Shown: piece after piece, positions 34,953-44,524 of the stretch | Numbering within the stretch: position 1 is the first letter of the stretch | Layout of the letters: every line of letters begins with the position of its first letter | From: Hyphomicrobium_A sp964620915 | GTDB lineage: Bacteria > Pseudomonadota > Alphaproteobacteria > Rhizobiales > Hyphomicrobiaceae | Assembly: GCA_964620915.1 (NCBI GenBank) | Contig: CAZUKP010000003.1 | Span: 1-64,000, forward strand | DNA: 64,000 nucleotides | Direction of reading: 5' to 3' | The notes under the pieces: generated by a model | What the model was told of the DNA's origin: nothing | Database searches by the model: none | What the model saw: the letters and a program-made list of their open reading frames with translations, nothing else | Translations under genes and position numbers: made by a program

Positions 34953-35591
34953 ATGAGCAGCTTCCCCGAACAACTCTCGGACCGGTACCGCCGATTCAAG
35001 CACCGGCTCTACATGCCAAACGCGGAACAGTATGAGGAACTCGCGGCCTACGGTCAGAGTCCGGACGTTATGCTCGTTTCATGCTGCGACAGCCGCGTCG
35101 ATCCGGAGACGATCTTCAATGCCATGCCTGGCGAGCTGTTCGTTGTGCGAAACGTCGCCAACCTCGTCCCACCCTATGAGACCGGCGGTAAATTCCACGG
35201 TGTGAGCTCGGCGCTCGAATTCGGGGTGATGAACCTTCGCGTAAAGCACATCATCATCATGGGCCACTCGGGTTGCGGCGGGGTGAAGGCAGCCCTGGAC
35301 ATGAGTACGGCCATCCAGACGGAAGCGCACTTCATACGGAGCTGGATGTCGATGCTCGACAATGCGCGTTTGCGCGTGCTGTCCGCGCATCAGATGAGCC
35401 CACAGGCAGAGAAGCTCGCTGCTCTTGAAAAGGAGGGCGTCAAGACCTCCATTACCAACCTGCGAACATTCCCGTTCGTGCAGCAGCTTGAAGAACGCGG
35501 CCGCCTCTCACTCCATGGCGCCTATTTTGACATCGCGACGGGCACGCTGTCGGTGCTCAACCATTCGCGTAACGAGTTCTATCCGCTGTGA
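34953..35591 (+). CDS. can: Beta-class carbonic anhydrase
   Basis: 212 residues from the ATG at 34953 (the open frame reaches 34893, but family proteins start near MSSFPEQLSDRYRRFK). Zinc enzyme interconverting CO2 and bicarbonate. Zinc ligands are Cys44 (SCCDSRVDP), His105 and Cys108 (GHSGCGG), with the Asp46/Arg48 dyad. Divergent from the SulP transporter, an association pointing to inorganic carbon supply for carboxylases. In the 285-bp gap a 10-bp unit (CACCCGCAAG / CACCCGCAAC) is directly repeated at about 34811-34830. Confidence 0.93.
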   Translation: MSSFPEQLSDRYRRFKHRLYMPNAEQYEELAAYGQSPDVMLVSCCDSRVDPETIFNAMPGELFVVRNVANLVPPYETGGKFHGVSSALEFGVMNLRVKHIIIMGHSGCGGVKAALDMSTAIQTEAHFIRSWMSMLDNARLRVLSAHQMSPQAEKLAALEKEGVKTSITNLRTFPFVQQLEERGRLSLHGAYFDIATGTLSVLNHSRNEFYPL

Positions 35592-35597
35592 GGCCAC

Positions 35598-36236
35598 TTA
35601 CTGAGCGGCCGTCGCGGACTCGGACTTGGCCTTCGCGATTGCCGGTAGAACCCTTTCCACCAAACTCGTCGGCGAGATCGGGCCAACGTGCTTGTAGACG
35701 ATCTTGCCCTCGCCATTGATGATGAACGTCTCCGGCATGCCGTAGACACCCCACTCGATCGCGCTTCGTCCCGTCGGATCGGCTCCGACTGCGTAGAACG
35801 GGTTTCCATAGCGGCCAAGGAATCGTCGGCCGGCAATTGCCTGGTCCTTGTAGTCGACACCGTAAATATCGACATCACCACGTTTTTTCAGTGCCATCAG
35901 CTGGGGATGCTCGTCGATGCAGGCCGTGCACCACGACGCCCAAAAGTTCACGACGCTGACTTTTCCTTGCGCAAGGTCAGCCGCACCAAAGCCTGGAACG
36001 GGACGACCAGCGTCGACAAAACCCTCCAAGGGCGCATACGCGACCTCGGGCACGGGCTTGCCTATCAGCGCGGATGGAAGCTTAGAGGGATCGCCCGTCT
36101 GCAGCGCGAATGCAAAGACCGCGACGAGCACACCGAAGATGAGGATGGGCGCGAGGACCCAGCCGAGCTTTTTTCGCGTGCCTGACCGGGGCTCGGCGGG
36201 ACTTGCAGCCCCCATCTGATCGACCGGCTCTTGCAT
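35598..36236 (-). CDS. ccmG: Thiol:disulfide interchange protein CcmG/DsbE
   Basis: 212 residues; an N-terminal membrane anchor (about 27-46) and a periplasmic thioredoxin fold with WCTACIDEHP as the CxxC redox site and GMPETFIINGEGKI as the cis-proline region. It reduces the CxxCH cysteines of apocytochrome c before heme attachment. Last of the ccmABCDG run, 22 bp after ccmD. Converges on carbonic anhydrase with six bases between stops. Confidence 0.93.
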   Translation of the reverse strand: MQEPVDQMGAASPAEPRSGTRKKLGWVLAPILIFGVLVAVFAFALQTGDPSKLPSALIGKPVPEVAYAPLEGFVDAGRPVPGFGAADLAQGKVSVVNFWASWCTACIDEHPQLMALKKRGDVDIYGVDYKDQAIAGRRFLGRYGNPFYAVGADPTGRSAIEWGVYGMPETFIINGEGKIVYKHVGPISPTSLVERVLPAIAKAKSESATAAQ

Positions 36237-36258
36237 GTTTCAATTGCCCTTGGAACTT

Positions 36259-36441
36259 CTACTGACTTAAAGCTGTCGACCGGCTGTCCGACCGCCGCCT
36301 GACACCGCGCGCCTCTAGCTCTTGAAGACGGCGCCGCTGGTCCCGGCCGTCGATGATGAGCCAAGCGACTAAGCCCAAGAGCACAAACACAGCCATGCCG
36401 TAAGCCCACCAAATAAACGGCGCATTGGGTCCAAGGTCCAT
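36259..36441 (-). CDS. ccmD: Heme exporter protein CcmD
   Basis: 60-residue single-pass protein: FIWWAYGMAVFVLLGLVAWL is the membrane helix and DGRDQRRRLQELEARGVRRR the basic cytoplasmic tail, both typical of CcmD. It joins the CcmABC complex and helps release holo-CcmE. Sits between ccmC (four bases upstream) and ccmG. Confidence 0.93.
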   Translation of the reverse strand: MDLGPNAPFIWWAYGMAVFVLLGLVAWLIIDGRDQRRRLQELEARGVRRRSDSRSTALSQ

Positions 36442-36445
36442 CAGG

Positions 36446-37210
36446 CTACTCCGCTGCGGCCGGGACTTGACCGGCTTGTGCGCGCGCCACCTCGGCGAGC
36501 TGAAGTGCTTTCACGCGCCGTCGCATGATCTCATTGCGCATCGCTTTGAGGTGCAGCGCGATGAACAGCACCAGAAACCCCGCTCCCATCACCAACAGCG
36601 GGGTCAGGATCGAGGGATGAATGGTAGGGCCGCCAATCTTCAATACGCTCGCCGGCTGGTGCAGGGTGTTTGCCCACTCAACCGAGAACTTGATGATAGG
36701 CAGCATCACGATTCCCACCAGCGCCAAGATCGCCGTGAGTTTGCTCGCAAGCGTCTCGTCCTCGATGGAGGATCGAAGAGCGATCAGCCCGAGATAAAGG
36801 AAGAACAGGATCAGGACCGACGTCAGCCGCGCATCCCAGACCCAATAGGTGCCCCATGCCGGCTTGCCCCACAGCGAGCCCGTAAACAGTGCCAGAAAGG
36901 TAAAGGCCGCACCGATCGGGGCGGCGGCTTTGGCCGAAACGTCAGCGAGAGGATGGCGGAAGACCAGCAGTCCGAACGACGATGCAGCGATCACCGCATA
37001 GCATCCCATCGCAAGCCATGCCGAGGGCACATGCACGAACATGATTCGAGCGATCTCGCCTTGAAGATAGTCAGGCGGTGCGACGAAGAAAGCCAGATAG
37101 AGCCCATAAGCGATAATCGCCGCCGCGAGCGCTGAAACCCACGGCAACACCCATCCCGAGAGCGTCATAAACCGGGTTGGGTTGGCCAAATTTTGCGTCA
37201 AGGTCGCCAT
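36446..37210 (-). CDS. ccmC: Heme exporter protein CcmC
   Basis: 254 residues, six membrane helices, with the tryptophan-rich periplasmic heme-handling motif WGKPAWGTYWVWDARLTS and flanking histidines (VHVPSAWLAMGCYA). Loads heme onto CcmE for cytochrome c maturation. 55 bp downstream of ccmB. Confidence 0.95.
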   Translation of the reverse strand: MATLTQNLANPTRFMTLSGWVLPWVSALAAAIIAYGLYLAFFVAPPDYLQGEIARIMFVHVPSAWLAMGCYAVIAASSFGLLVFRHPLADVSAKAAAPIGAAFTFLALFTGSLWGKPAWGTYWVWDARLTSVLILFFLYLGLIALRSSIEDETLASKLTAILALVGIVMLPIIKFSVEWANTLHQPASVLKIGGPTIHPSILTPLLVMGAGFLVLFIALHLKAMRNEIMRRRVKALQLAEVARAQAGQVPAAAE

Positions 37211-37265
37211 TGCATCTGATCTAAGCGCTCAGCGCGCCAAGCGCAATCGGCCCGCTTGGGAAGCC

Positions 37266-37931
37266 TTATTGCATCTGCGCGCGCAGTGCGGCAGCCGCGG
37301 CAAATGGTGCCAAAACGACCGCACCCAGCGTTATGGCGATCAGCATGAGGAAAGGAGCGAGGAACCCTTCAGGCCCCAGCAACGAGCCAATCGCGGCGAC
37401 GCCGAACACCAGGGTCGGCACATAGAGGGGCAGCACCAGGAGCGCGACAAGTAGACCGCCTCGCCGCGCCCGCAATGTGAGCGCAGCCCCAACGGCGCCG
37501 ATGAAGCTTACCGCCGGCGTTCCCGCAAGCATTGTGGCAACGAGGGCGGGGTAAATTTCCAGATCAAGGTTGAGAAGAATTCCCAGAACAGGTGCCAATA
37601 AGGCAAGTGGAATACCCGTCGATACCCAGTGCGCAAACGCCTTGGCGCCAGCAACGAGCTCCAAAGGCAGCGGCCCCAATGCAAGGATGTCGAGCGTTCC
37701 GTCCTCGAAGTCACTCTCGAAGACTCGACCGAGCGAAAGGAGCGCCGAAAGCAAGAGTGCGATCCACAGGATGCCAGGCGCGATGCGCGACAACAGGTTG
37801 AGGTCGGGCCCAAGACCCAAGGGCAACAGCGCCACGACAATCATGTAGAAACCGAGCGCCGTACCGACAGCACCCCCTTGGCGCACAGCAAGGCGCAGAT
37901 CGCGCGCAACGAGCGTCCAAATAGCGCTCAT
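37266..37931 (-). CDS. ccmB: Heme exporter protein CcmB
   Basis: 221 residues, six hydrophobic segments. FESDFEDGTLDILALGPLPLELVAGAKAFAHW is the CcmB family signature. Permease partner of the CcmA ATPase. Overlaps ccmA by four bases, so translation is coupled. Confidence 0.93.
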   Translation of the reverse strand: MSAIWTLVARDLRLAVRQGGAVGTALGFYMIVVALLPLGLGPDLNLLSRIAPGILWIALLLSALLSLGRVFESDFEDGTLDILALGPLPLELVAGAKAFAHWVSTGIPLALLAPVLGILLNLDLEIYPALVATMLAGTPAVSFIGAVGAALTLRARRGGLLVALLVLPLYVPTLVFGVAAIGSLLGPEGFLAPFLMLIAITLGAVVLAPFAAAAALRAQMQ

Positions 37932-38545
37932 GCAGCTTTCCCCTGCGCGTCCAAATTCAACTCCGTTGACATCGTGAAAGCGAGCGGCAGATGAGTCGCT
38001 GCAACCACGATGCCGCCGGTTGCAAGATGTGCATTTACGGCATCGACAAGCAGAGCAACGGATGCGGTATCGAGTGAGACAGTAGGCTCGTCGAGCAACC
38101 AGATCGGCCGCGGCGTCGCGACAAGACGGGCAAGCGCAAGCCTGCGCTTCTGGCCCGCTGAGAGATATGCGGCTGGAATGTCCGCTAGTTCAGCAAGCGC
38201 GAATTTCTTCAGCCCAACTTGCGCACGTGACGCATCCAAGCCACCAAGGTAGCCGGCGTAGAATGCAGCATTCTCCATCACGGTGAGGTGTGGTTTGTTG
38301 CCGTCAAGATGGCCGACGAAGTGACAAAGCTCACCGAGCTCCTGCTCATCGTCGAGCCCATCCGCCCGCAATTCACCCGTGAATGGCTTGAGAAAACCCG
38401 CCACACTTCGCAGGAGCGTCGTTTTGCCCGAGCCGTTAGCGCCGGTTAGCAATAGGGCCTGCCCAGCGCCGAGCTGAAAGGACAAACCATTGATTATGGT
38501 TCGGCCGCCGCGCTTCAAGACTAGATTTTCAGCAACGAGCTGCAC
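37928..38545 (-). CDS. ccmA: Heme exporter ATPase CcmA
   Basis: 205-residue ABC ATPase: Walker A LLTGANGSGKTTLLRSVAG, signature YLSAGQKRRLALARLV, Walker B IWLLDEPTVSLDTAS. Powers release of holo-CcmE from CcmCD. First gene of the ccmABCDG operon, divergent from acnA across a 232-bp gap containing palindromes. ccmE, ccmF and ccmH are not in the window. Confidence 0.94.
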   Translation of the reverse strand: MQLVAENLVLKRGGRTIINGLSFQLGAGQALLLTGANGSGKTTLLRSVAGFLKPFTGELRADGLDDEQELGELCHFVGHLDGNKPHLTVMENAAFYAGYLGGLDASRAQVGLKKFALAELADIPAAYLSAGQKRRLALARLVATPRPIWLLDEPTVSLDTASVALLVDAVNAHLATGGIVVAATHLPLAFTMSTELNLDAQGKAA

Positions 38546-38611
38546 AGCTCTTCATCATCCGCGTGGCAATTGGTGCTAGCGAAACCAGGGACAAATTCAG
38601 CAAAATAGAGA

Positions 38612-38651
38612 TTGGCAAGCTTGCTGGCCCCAAGGCGCGCGCGCCTATATA
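38612..38651 (+). promoter_or_regulatory. Two adjacent palindromes in the ccmA/acnA divergent promoter region
   Basis: GCAAGCTTGC (38615-38624) is followed eight bases later by the 14-bp perfect palindrome AGGCGCGCGCGCCT (38633-38646), which runs into TATATA (38646-38651), a possible -10 element. Alternating CG of this kind can form Z-DNA or bind a regulator. Function is a guess. Confidence 0.4.
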
Positions 38652-38777
38652 AGGGACACGCTTCCATTGACGCCAGCGCAAATGAGCGCCCGCTGCTACA
38701 GGGTGCAAGGTGGGCTGGGGCAACTGATCTGCAATGAATCACGCCGCTGCAACATATACTGACGAGGAGGACGGACA

Positions 38778-41495
38778 TTGAGCGAGAAGCCTTCGGTCTC
38801 GCTGGACAGCTTCAAGTGCCGTAAGTCGCTTCAGGCCGGTGACAGGACCTATTTCTACTATTCACTACCGGCAGCGGAGCAGAATGGCCTAGCGGGCATC
38901 TCGAAGCTGCCATTTTCGATGAAAGTCTTGCTTGAGAACCTACTCCGGCACGAGGACGGCACCTCTGTCACCAAAGAGGACATAGAAGCGATCGCCGCCT
39001 GGCTCAATGAGAAGGGCAAATCAAGCAAGGAGATCAGCTTTCGCCCCGCGCGCGTTTTGATGCAGGACTTTACCGGCGTGCCTGCGGTTGTCGACCTGGC
39101 TGCCATGCGCGATGGCATGCTCGCGCTCAATGGCGATCCGCAAAAGATCAACCCCCTCGTCCCCGTCGACCTTGTGATCGATCATTCAGTCATCGTCGAT
39201 GAATTTGGGACGCCGTTAGCCTTCGAGCACAATGTCGAACATGAGTATGAACGCAATTTCGAGCGCTACAACTTCCTGAAATGGGGTCAGTCTGCATTTG
39301 ATAATTTCCGCGTCGTGCCTCCCGGCACCGGAATTTGTCACCAAGTCAACCTGGAGTTCCTGTCGCAGACCGTTTGGACCAAGACGTTGCCGGACGGCAC
39401 ACATGTTGCCTATCCCGACACACTTGTTGGTACCGACAGCCACACGACGATGGTGAACGGGCTCTCGGTCCTCGGTTGGGGCATCGGCGGCATCGAGGCT
39501 GAAGCCGCGATGCTTGGGCAGCCGCTATCCATGCTCATTCCCGAAGTCATCGGCTTCAAGCTCACAGGAAAACTCAACGAAGGCGTGACGGCGACGGATC
39601 TCGTTCTGACCGTCACCCAGATGCTGCGAAAGAAGGGCGTGGTTGGCAAATTCGTCGAGTTCTTTGGACCCGGCCTCAACACAATGCCGCTCGCGGACCG
39701 CGCGACCATCGCCAACATGGCACCTGAATACGGCGCGACCTGCGGCTTCTTTCCCATAGACACAGAAACGCTGAGCTACCTCACCATGTCCGGCCGCGAG
39801 CCTCACCGCATCGCGCTTGTCGAAGCGTATGCGAAGGCTCAGGGGCTCTGGAGCACGGCGGATGCGGTTGATCCTATCTTTACCGACACGCTTGAGCTTG
39901 ATCTCGGCAGTGTCGTTCCCTCGCTTGCGGGGCCCAAACGGCCTGAAGGCCGGATTTCGCTTGGCGACGTCGCGGAAGGATTCACTAAGGCGCTCGAAAG
40001 CGAATATGGAAAGTCCGGTGAGGACGACAAACGCGTCAAAATCGAGGGCCGTGACTTCGAACTTGGCCACGGCGATGTCCTGATCGCTGCAATTACGAGC
40101 TGCACAAACACATCGAACCCCAGCGTGCTGATCGCCGCCGGTCTGATGGCGCGCAATGCCCTCGGAAAGGGGCTGCATCAAAAACCGTGGGTCAAGACGT
40201 CTCTGGCTCCGGGGTCGCAAGTCGTCTCAGCGTATCTCGAGAATGCCGGTCTGCAGGAATACCTCGACAAGCTCGGTTTCAATCTCGTCGGCTTCGGTTG
40301 CACGACCTGCATCGGGAACTCGGGCCCGCTTGCACCTGAAATCTCAGCGGCCGTCAACGAGAGCGGCCTCATCGGAGCATCAGTTCTCTCCGGAAACCGC
40401 AACTTTGAAGGTCGCGTCAGCCCCGATGTGCACGCCAACTATCTTGCGTCACCGCCACTTGTTGTGGCCTACGCACTGGCCGGCACTGTGCGCAAGGATC
40501 TGACCAAAGAACCACTTGGGACAGGCGCGGACGGCCAGCCCGTATATCTGAAGGAGATCTGGCCGTCGTCCCAGGAAATCCAGAAGTTCATCGCCGAGAA
40601 CATAACCAAAGAGCTCTTCATGGAGCGCTATGCCGATGTCTTCAACGGTGATGCGAACTGGCGTGCGATTGATGCAGTCGAGGGGCAGACCTACCGGTGG
40701 GATATCGAATCCACCTACGTGCGCAACCCGCCTTACTTCGAGGGCATGAGCAAGACACCATCGCCCATCACCGACATCGAAGACGCGCGCATCCTGGCTC
40801 TGTTCGGCGACAAGATCACGACCGACCACATTTCTCCGGCAGGCGCGATCAAGCCCAACTCCCCGGCCGGGGAGTATCTGATGGGCAACGGCGTCGTGAT
40901 TGCTGATTTCAACCAGTACGGCACGCGGCGTGGAAACCACGAAGTCATGATGCGCGGCACGTTTGCCAACATCCGCATCAAGAATCACATGGCCAAAGAT
41001 GAGGCGGGCAAGGTTCGAGAGGGCGGCTACACCGTGCATCACCCCTCTGGGGAGACGATGTCCATCTACGATGCCGCTATGCGCCACCAGGCCGACGAAG
41101 TGCCGCTCATTGTCTTTGCGGGCGTGGAATACGGCAACGGCTCATCGCGCGATTGGGCTGCAAAGGGAACCAAGCTCCTGGGCGTGAAGGCCGTGATTGC
41201 GCAATCTTTTGAGCGCATCCATCGATCAAACCTCGTCGGTATGGGCATTCTGCCACTCGTCTTCGAGGAAGGTACAAGCTGGCAGTCGCTTGGCCTCAAA
41301 GGTGACGAAACTGTAACGATTCGCGGCTTGACGAACATTGCGCCGCGCCAGACGCTGACAGCCGAGGTTACTTTCGCGGATGGCACCAAGAAGTCAGTTC
41401 CACTTCTGTGCCGGATCGATACGCTCGACGAGCTCAAGTATTTCGAGAACGGAGGTATCCTGCATTACGTGCTGCGCAATCTGGCCGCCGCCTGA
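38778..41495 (+). CDS. acnA: Aconitate hydratase A
   Basis: 905-residue [4Fe-4S] enzyme isomerising citrate and isocitrate. Cluster cysteines are in ITSCTNTSNPSVL and GCTTCIGNSGPL; the swivel domain carries YGNGSSRDWAAKGTKLLG with the catalytic serine. Start is TTG, supported by AGGAGG seven bases upstream and by the family N terminus (SLDSFKCRKSLQ). Monocistronic; no terminator found after it. Confidence 0.96.
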   Translation: MSEKPSVSLDSFKCRKSLQAGDRTYFYYSLPAAEQNGLAGISKLPFSMKVLLENLLRHEDGTSVTKEDIEAIAAWLNEKGKSSKEISFRPARVLMQDFTGVPAVVDLAAMRDGMLALNGDPQKINPLVPVDLVIDHSVIVDEFGTPLAFEHNVEHEYERNFERYNFLKWGQSAFDNFRVVPPGTGICHQVNLEFLSQTVWTKTLPDGTHVAYPDTLVGTDSHTTMVNGLSVLGWGIGGIEAEAAMLGQPLSMLIPEVIGFKLTGKLNEGVTATDLVLTVTQMLRKKGVVGKFVEFFGPGLNTMPLADRATIANMAPEYGATCGFFPIDTETLSYLTMSGREPHRIALVEAYAKAQGLWSTADAVDPIFTDTLELDLGSVVPSLAGPKRPEGRISLGDVAEGFTKALESEYGKSGEDDKRVKIEGRDFELGHGDVLIAAITSCTNTSNPSVLIAAGLMARNALGKGLHQKPWVKTSLAPGSQVVSAYLENAGLQEYLDKLGFNLVGFGCTTCIGNSGPLAPEISAAVNESGLIGASVLSGNRNFEGRVSPDVHANYLASPPLVVAYALAGTVRKDLTKEPLGTGADGQPVYLKEIWPSSQEIQKFIAENITKELFMERYADVFNGDANWRAIDAVEGQTYRWDIESTYVRNPPYFEGMSKTPSPITDIEDARILALFGDKITTDHISPAGAIKPNSPAGEYLMGNGVVIADFNQYGTRRGNHEVMMRGTFANIRIKNHMAKDEAGKVREGGYTVHHPSGETMSIYDAAMRHQADEVPLIVFAGVEYGNGSSRDWAAKGTKLLGVKAVIAQSFERIHRSNLVGMGILPLVFEEGTSWQSLGLKGDETVTIRGLTNIAPRQTLTAEVTFADGTKKSVPLLCRIDTLDELKYFENGGILHYVLRNLAAA

Positions 41496-41622
41496 AACGG
41501 GCCGCAGCGGGAGCAACTAGCTTCGGTTCGGGTGAGAGACTCAAACTTTTGTGACTCGCCTTGAAGCGCCCATGGCCGACAACTAATCTATTGGTACTAA
41601 GAAAGATGTAGGCTTTCGGCGC

Positions 41623-42381
41623 ATGCGGTTGGTTCCCCTTTTCGCCCTGACATTGGCACTCATGGTGCCAGCCGTTCCTGCAATCCCGCAGCAGGCCGAC
41701 GAGAGCACCCCGTTCCCGCCGCCGAAGACCGTTCTCGAACTTTATACGAGTCAGGGCTGCGATACCTGCCCGCCCGCCGACGCGATCTTGAAGAAGTATT
41801 CAGAGCGCGAAGATGTCATCGCTCTCACGATCCCTGTCGACATTTGGGACTATTTGGGTTGGAAGGACACGCTTGCTTCTGAGAAGAACAGCGAGCGCCA
41901 GAAAGCCTATGCAAAGACGCGCGGCGACGGTGCAATCTACACGCCCCAGGTCGTCGTCAACGGCATGATTCACGTGAGTGGCAGCAACGCACGGGCGATC
42001 GAGAAAGCCATTATCACGACGAACGCGGTCCTGAAGCCGATCCGCGTGCCGATACGGTTCTGGCATCGCCGGAACACGATCCACATCGAGGCGGGGGCCG
42101 CACCGGCAGGCACTGACCTTCAGTCCGCAACTATTTGGCTTGCCGTCGTGCAGAAGAAGGCCGAGGTGCCGATTGAACGGGGGGATAACAAGGGCAAAAC
42201 CCTGACATATACAAATGTCGTACGCGAGATGACCCCTGTTGGCATGTGGAACGGCAAGGCCATGAATCTTCAGCTCGCGCGCAACGCAATCATGCGCCCC
42301 GACACGCAAGCCAGCGTTGTCCTCCTGCAGGAGGGTCGGGCCGGGCCCATTCTGGGTGCCGCTTGGACAGGTCTCTGGTAG
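41623..42381 (+). CDS. DUF1223 secreted thioredoxin-fold protein
   Basis: 252 residues with a Sec signal peptide (MRLVPLFALTLALMVPAVPA). The mature start VLELYTSQGCDTCPPADAIL has a CxxC motif in a thioredoxin-like fold, diagnostic of the DUF1223 family, whose function is unknown. A conserved WDYLGWKDTLASEKNSERQKAYA segment follows. Probably periplasmic. Converges on the M3 peptidase gene. Confidence 0.88.
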   Translation: MRLVPLFALTLALMVPAVPAIPQQADESTPFPPPKTVLELYTSQGCDTCPPADAILKKYSEREDVIALTIPVDIWDYLGWKDTLASEKNSERQKAYAKTRGDGAIYTPQVVVNGMIHVSGSNARAIEKAIITTNAVLKPIRVPIRFWHRRNTIHIEAGAAPAGTDLQSATIWLAVVQKKAEVPIERGDNKGKTLTYTNVVREMTPVGMWNGKAMNLQLARNAIMRPDTQASVVLLQEGRAGPILGAAWTGLW

Positions 42382-42400
42382 GCCAAGGCCAATCCAAGAT

Positions 42401-44524
42401 TCAGTTCGCGAAGCCGCGCTTTTTCAAAAGCCCGGACACATCTGGTGCCCGCCCGCGAAACGAAATGTAAGCGGAGAGCGGATCGCGAGAATTGCCACCC
42501 GAGTAGATGAACGTTTTCAGTTTGGCCGCTGTCGATGCGTCGAACACGTTGCCGGTCTTTTCGAATGCAGCGAAGGCGTCTGCATCCATCACCTCAGACC
42601 ACAGGTAGCTGTAATAGCCGGCCGCATATCCACCCATGATGTGCAGGAAGTGCGGAATGCGATGGCGCATGACAATTTCGCGCGGCATGCCGAGCCGCTG
42701 CAACGTCGCTCGCTCGAACGTACTGACATTGAGACCGCGCGTATCACTCAATGAGTGCAGCTCAATATCGACATAGGCCGACGCCGTAAATTCGACTGTC
42801 GTGAAGCCCTGGTTGAAGTTACGCGCCTTCTTGATCTTTTTGAGCAGCTCTTGCGGCATTGGCTTGCCGGTCTTGTAGTGGACCGCAAACTTTTGAAGAA
42901 CCTCCGGCTGCATGAGCCAGTGCTCATATAGCTGTGAGGGCAGCTCTACGAAATCTCGTGCAACGCTGGTGCCCGAGATCGAGGGATACGTCACATCAGA
43001 CAACAGGCCGTGCAGACCATGGCCGAACTCGTGGAACAGCGTGCGCGCGTCGTCCAGCGACAAGAGCGTGGCCTCGTTTTCACCACCGCGCGCAAAATTC
43101 ATGACATTGACGATGATCGGCCGGGTCTCTTTCGGAATTTTCGACTGCGAGCGAAAGCGGCTCATCCAAGCTCCTGAGCGCTTGGAGGGGCGGGAAAAAT
43201 AATCACCTAAGAACAGCCCCACATGCGCGCCGCGCTTGTCGGTGACCTCCCAGACCCGGACATCCTCATGGTATGCCCGGATATCCAGACGCTCCTTGAA
43301 GCGCAGTCCAAAGAGGCGGCCCGCGGTGTCGAATGCTGCGGCAATGACATTGTCGAGCTGAAAATACGGGCGGGTGGCCGCCTCATCGAGATCGAAACGC
43401 GCCTTGCGTTCCTTTTCGGTTAAGTAGCGCCAATCCCAGGCCGCGATCTCGTAGTTACCGCCTTCGGCCCGCGCACGCTGAGCAAGCGCATCGCGTTCCT
43501 TTGCGGCAGTGGCAATCGCTGCCGGCCACACAGCGTCGAGCAAATCGCGAACCGCGCCGGGCGACTTCGCCATGGTGTCATCAAGGCTGTAGTCGGCATA
43601 TGTCTCAAAGCCCAAGAGCTTCGCGAGTTCCGTTCGCAGCGCGATGACTTCGGCGACAATTGCGCTGTTGTCCGACTTTCCGCCCATCTCACCGCGGCGC
43701 ACCCAGGCGTTGAAGGCCTCCTCACGGAGATCACGCCGTGCCGAAAACTGTAAGAACGGCTCAACGCTCGAACGCGAAAGCGTGACGACGTGCTTGCCCT
43801 CAAGGCCTTCGTCGGCAGCCGCCCTAGCGGCCGCGGCCCGAACGGACGGCGGGAGGCCTTCCAGGTCCTTTTCGTCCTCAAGAACCAAGCGCCAGGATTG
43901 CTCGTCCTTGAGCACGTTTTGCGCAAACTGGGTTGAAAGCGAAGCCAGTCGCTCGTTGATTTGCGCAACTCGAGCTTTGGCTGACCGGCCGAGCTTTGCG
44001 CCCGCCCGCACAAACCACATATGCTGGAGTTCAAGAACGCGGCGCTGCTCGTCCGTCAATTGAAGACTGTCGCGGCGCCGATAGAGGTACTCGACGCGAC
44101 CGAAGAGCTTGGCGTTCAAGAGGATGCGTGTGTAGTGGGACGCGATTTGCGGTGCGATCTTGCGCTCGGCGCGCTGCAATTTTTCGTTGGTGTCAGCGCC
44201 GGCAAGATTGAAAAAGACCGCACTCACCTTGCCCAGTATACGGCCGCTGCGTTCCAGTGCCGCGATCGTGTTGGCAAAGGTCGGCCGCGAGGCTTGCCGG
44301 GCAATTTGGGCAATCTCCTCACGGTGACGCGCGAGGCCCGCTTCAAATGCCGGCCCAAAATGCTGAGCCTCAATTCGGTGGAACGGCGGCAATCCGAACG
44401 GCCCTGCCCACCTCACAAGTAATGGGTTGGTACGGGAAGTCTTGCCCCGGCCGGATGCTGTCACTGTTCGCTTCGTTGCGGTCTTGGTGGGAGTCGAACG
44501 TTTGCGGGAAGAGCGCTTCGTCAC
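42401..44524 (-). CDS. M3-family zinc metallopeptidase (oligopeptidase A / Dcp type)
   Basis: 707 residues. The zinc site HEFGHGLH lies near residues 493-500 with the third ligand in the following EL segment (DFVELPSQLYEHW). Family members degrade small peptides in the cytoplasm (OpdA) or act as dipeptidyl carboxypeptidase (Dcp); the sequence alone does not separate them. The first 35 residues are a low-complexity Lys/Arg/Thr/Ser tail absent from typical members, so the true start could lie later. No signal peptide. Confidence 0.9.
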   Translation of the reverse strand: MTKRSSRKRSTPTKTATKRTVTASGRGKTSRTNPLLVRWAGPFGLPPFHRIEAQHFGPAFEAGLARHREEIAQIARQASRPTFANTIAALERSGRILGKVSAVFFNLAGADTNEKLQRAERKIAPQIASHYTRILLNAKLFGRVEYLYRRRDSLQLTDEQRRVLELQHMWFVRAGAKLGRSAKARVAQINERLASLSTQFAQNVLKDEQSWRLVLEDEKDLEGLPPSVRAAAARAAADEGLEGKHVVTLSRSSVEPFLQFSARRDLREEAFNAWVRRGEMGGKSDNSAIVAEVIALRTELAKLLGFETYADYSLDDTMAKSPGAVRDLLDAVWPAAIATAAKERDALAQRARAEGGNYEIAAWDWRYLTEKERKARFDLDEAATRPYFQLDNVIAAAFDTAGRLFGLRFKERLDIRAYHEDVRVWEVTDKRGAHVGLFLGDYFSRPSKRSGAWMSRFRSQSKIPKETRPIIVNVMNFARGGENEATLLSLDDARTLFHEFGHGLHGLLSDVTYPSISGTSVARDFVELPSQLYEHWLMQPEVLQKFAVHYKTGKPMPQELLKKIKKARNFNQGFTTVEFTASAYVDIELHSLSDTRGLNVSTFERATLQRLGMPREIVMRHRIPHFLHIMGGYAAGYYSYLWSEVMDADAFAAFEKTGNVFDASTAAKLKTFIYSGGNSRDPLSAYISFRGRAPDVSGLLKKRGFAN

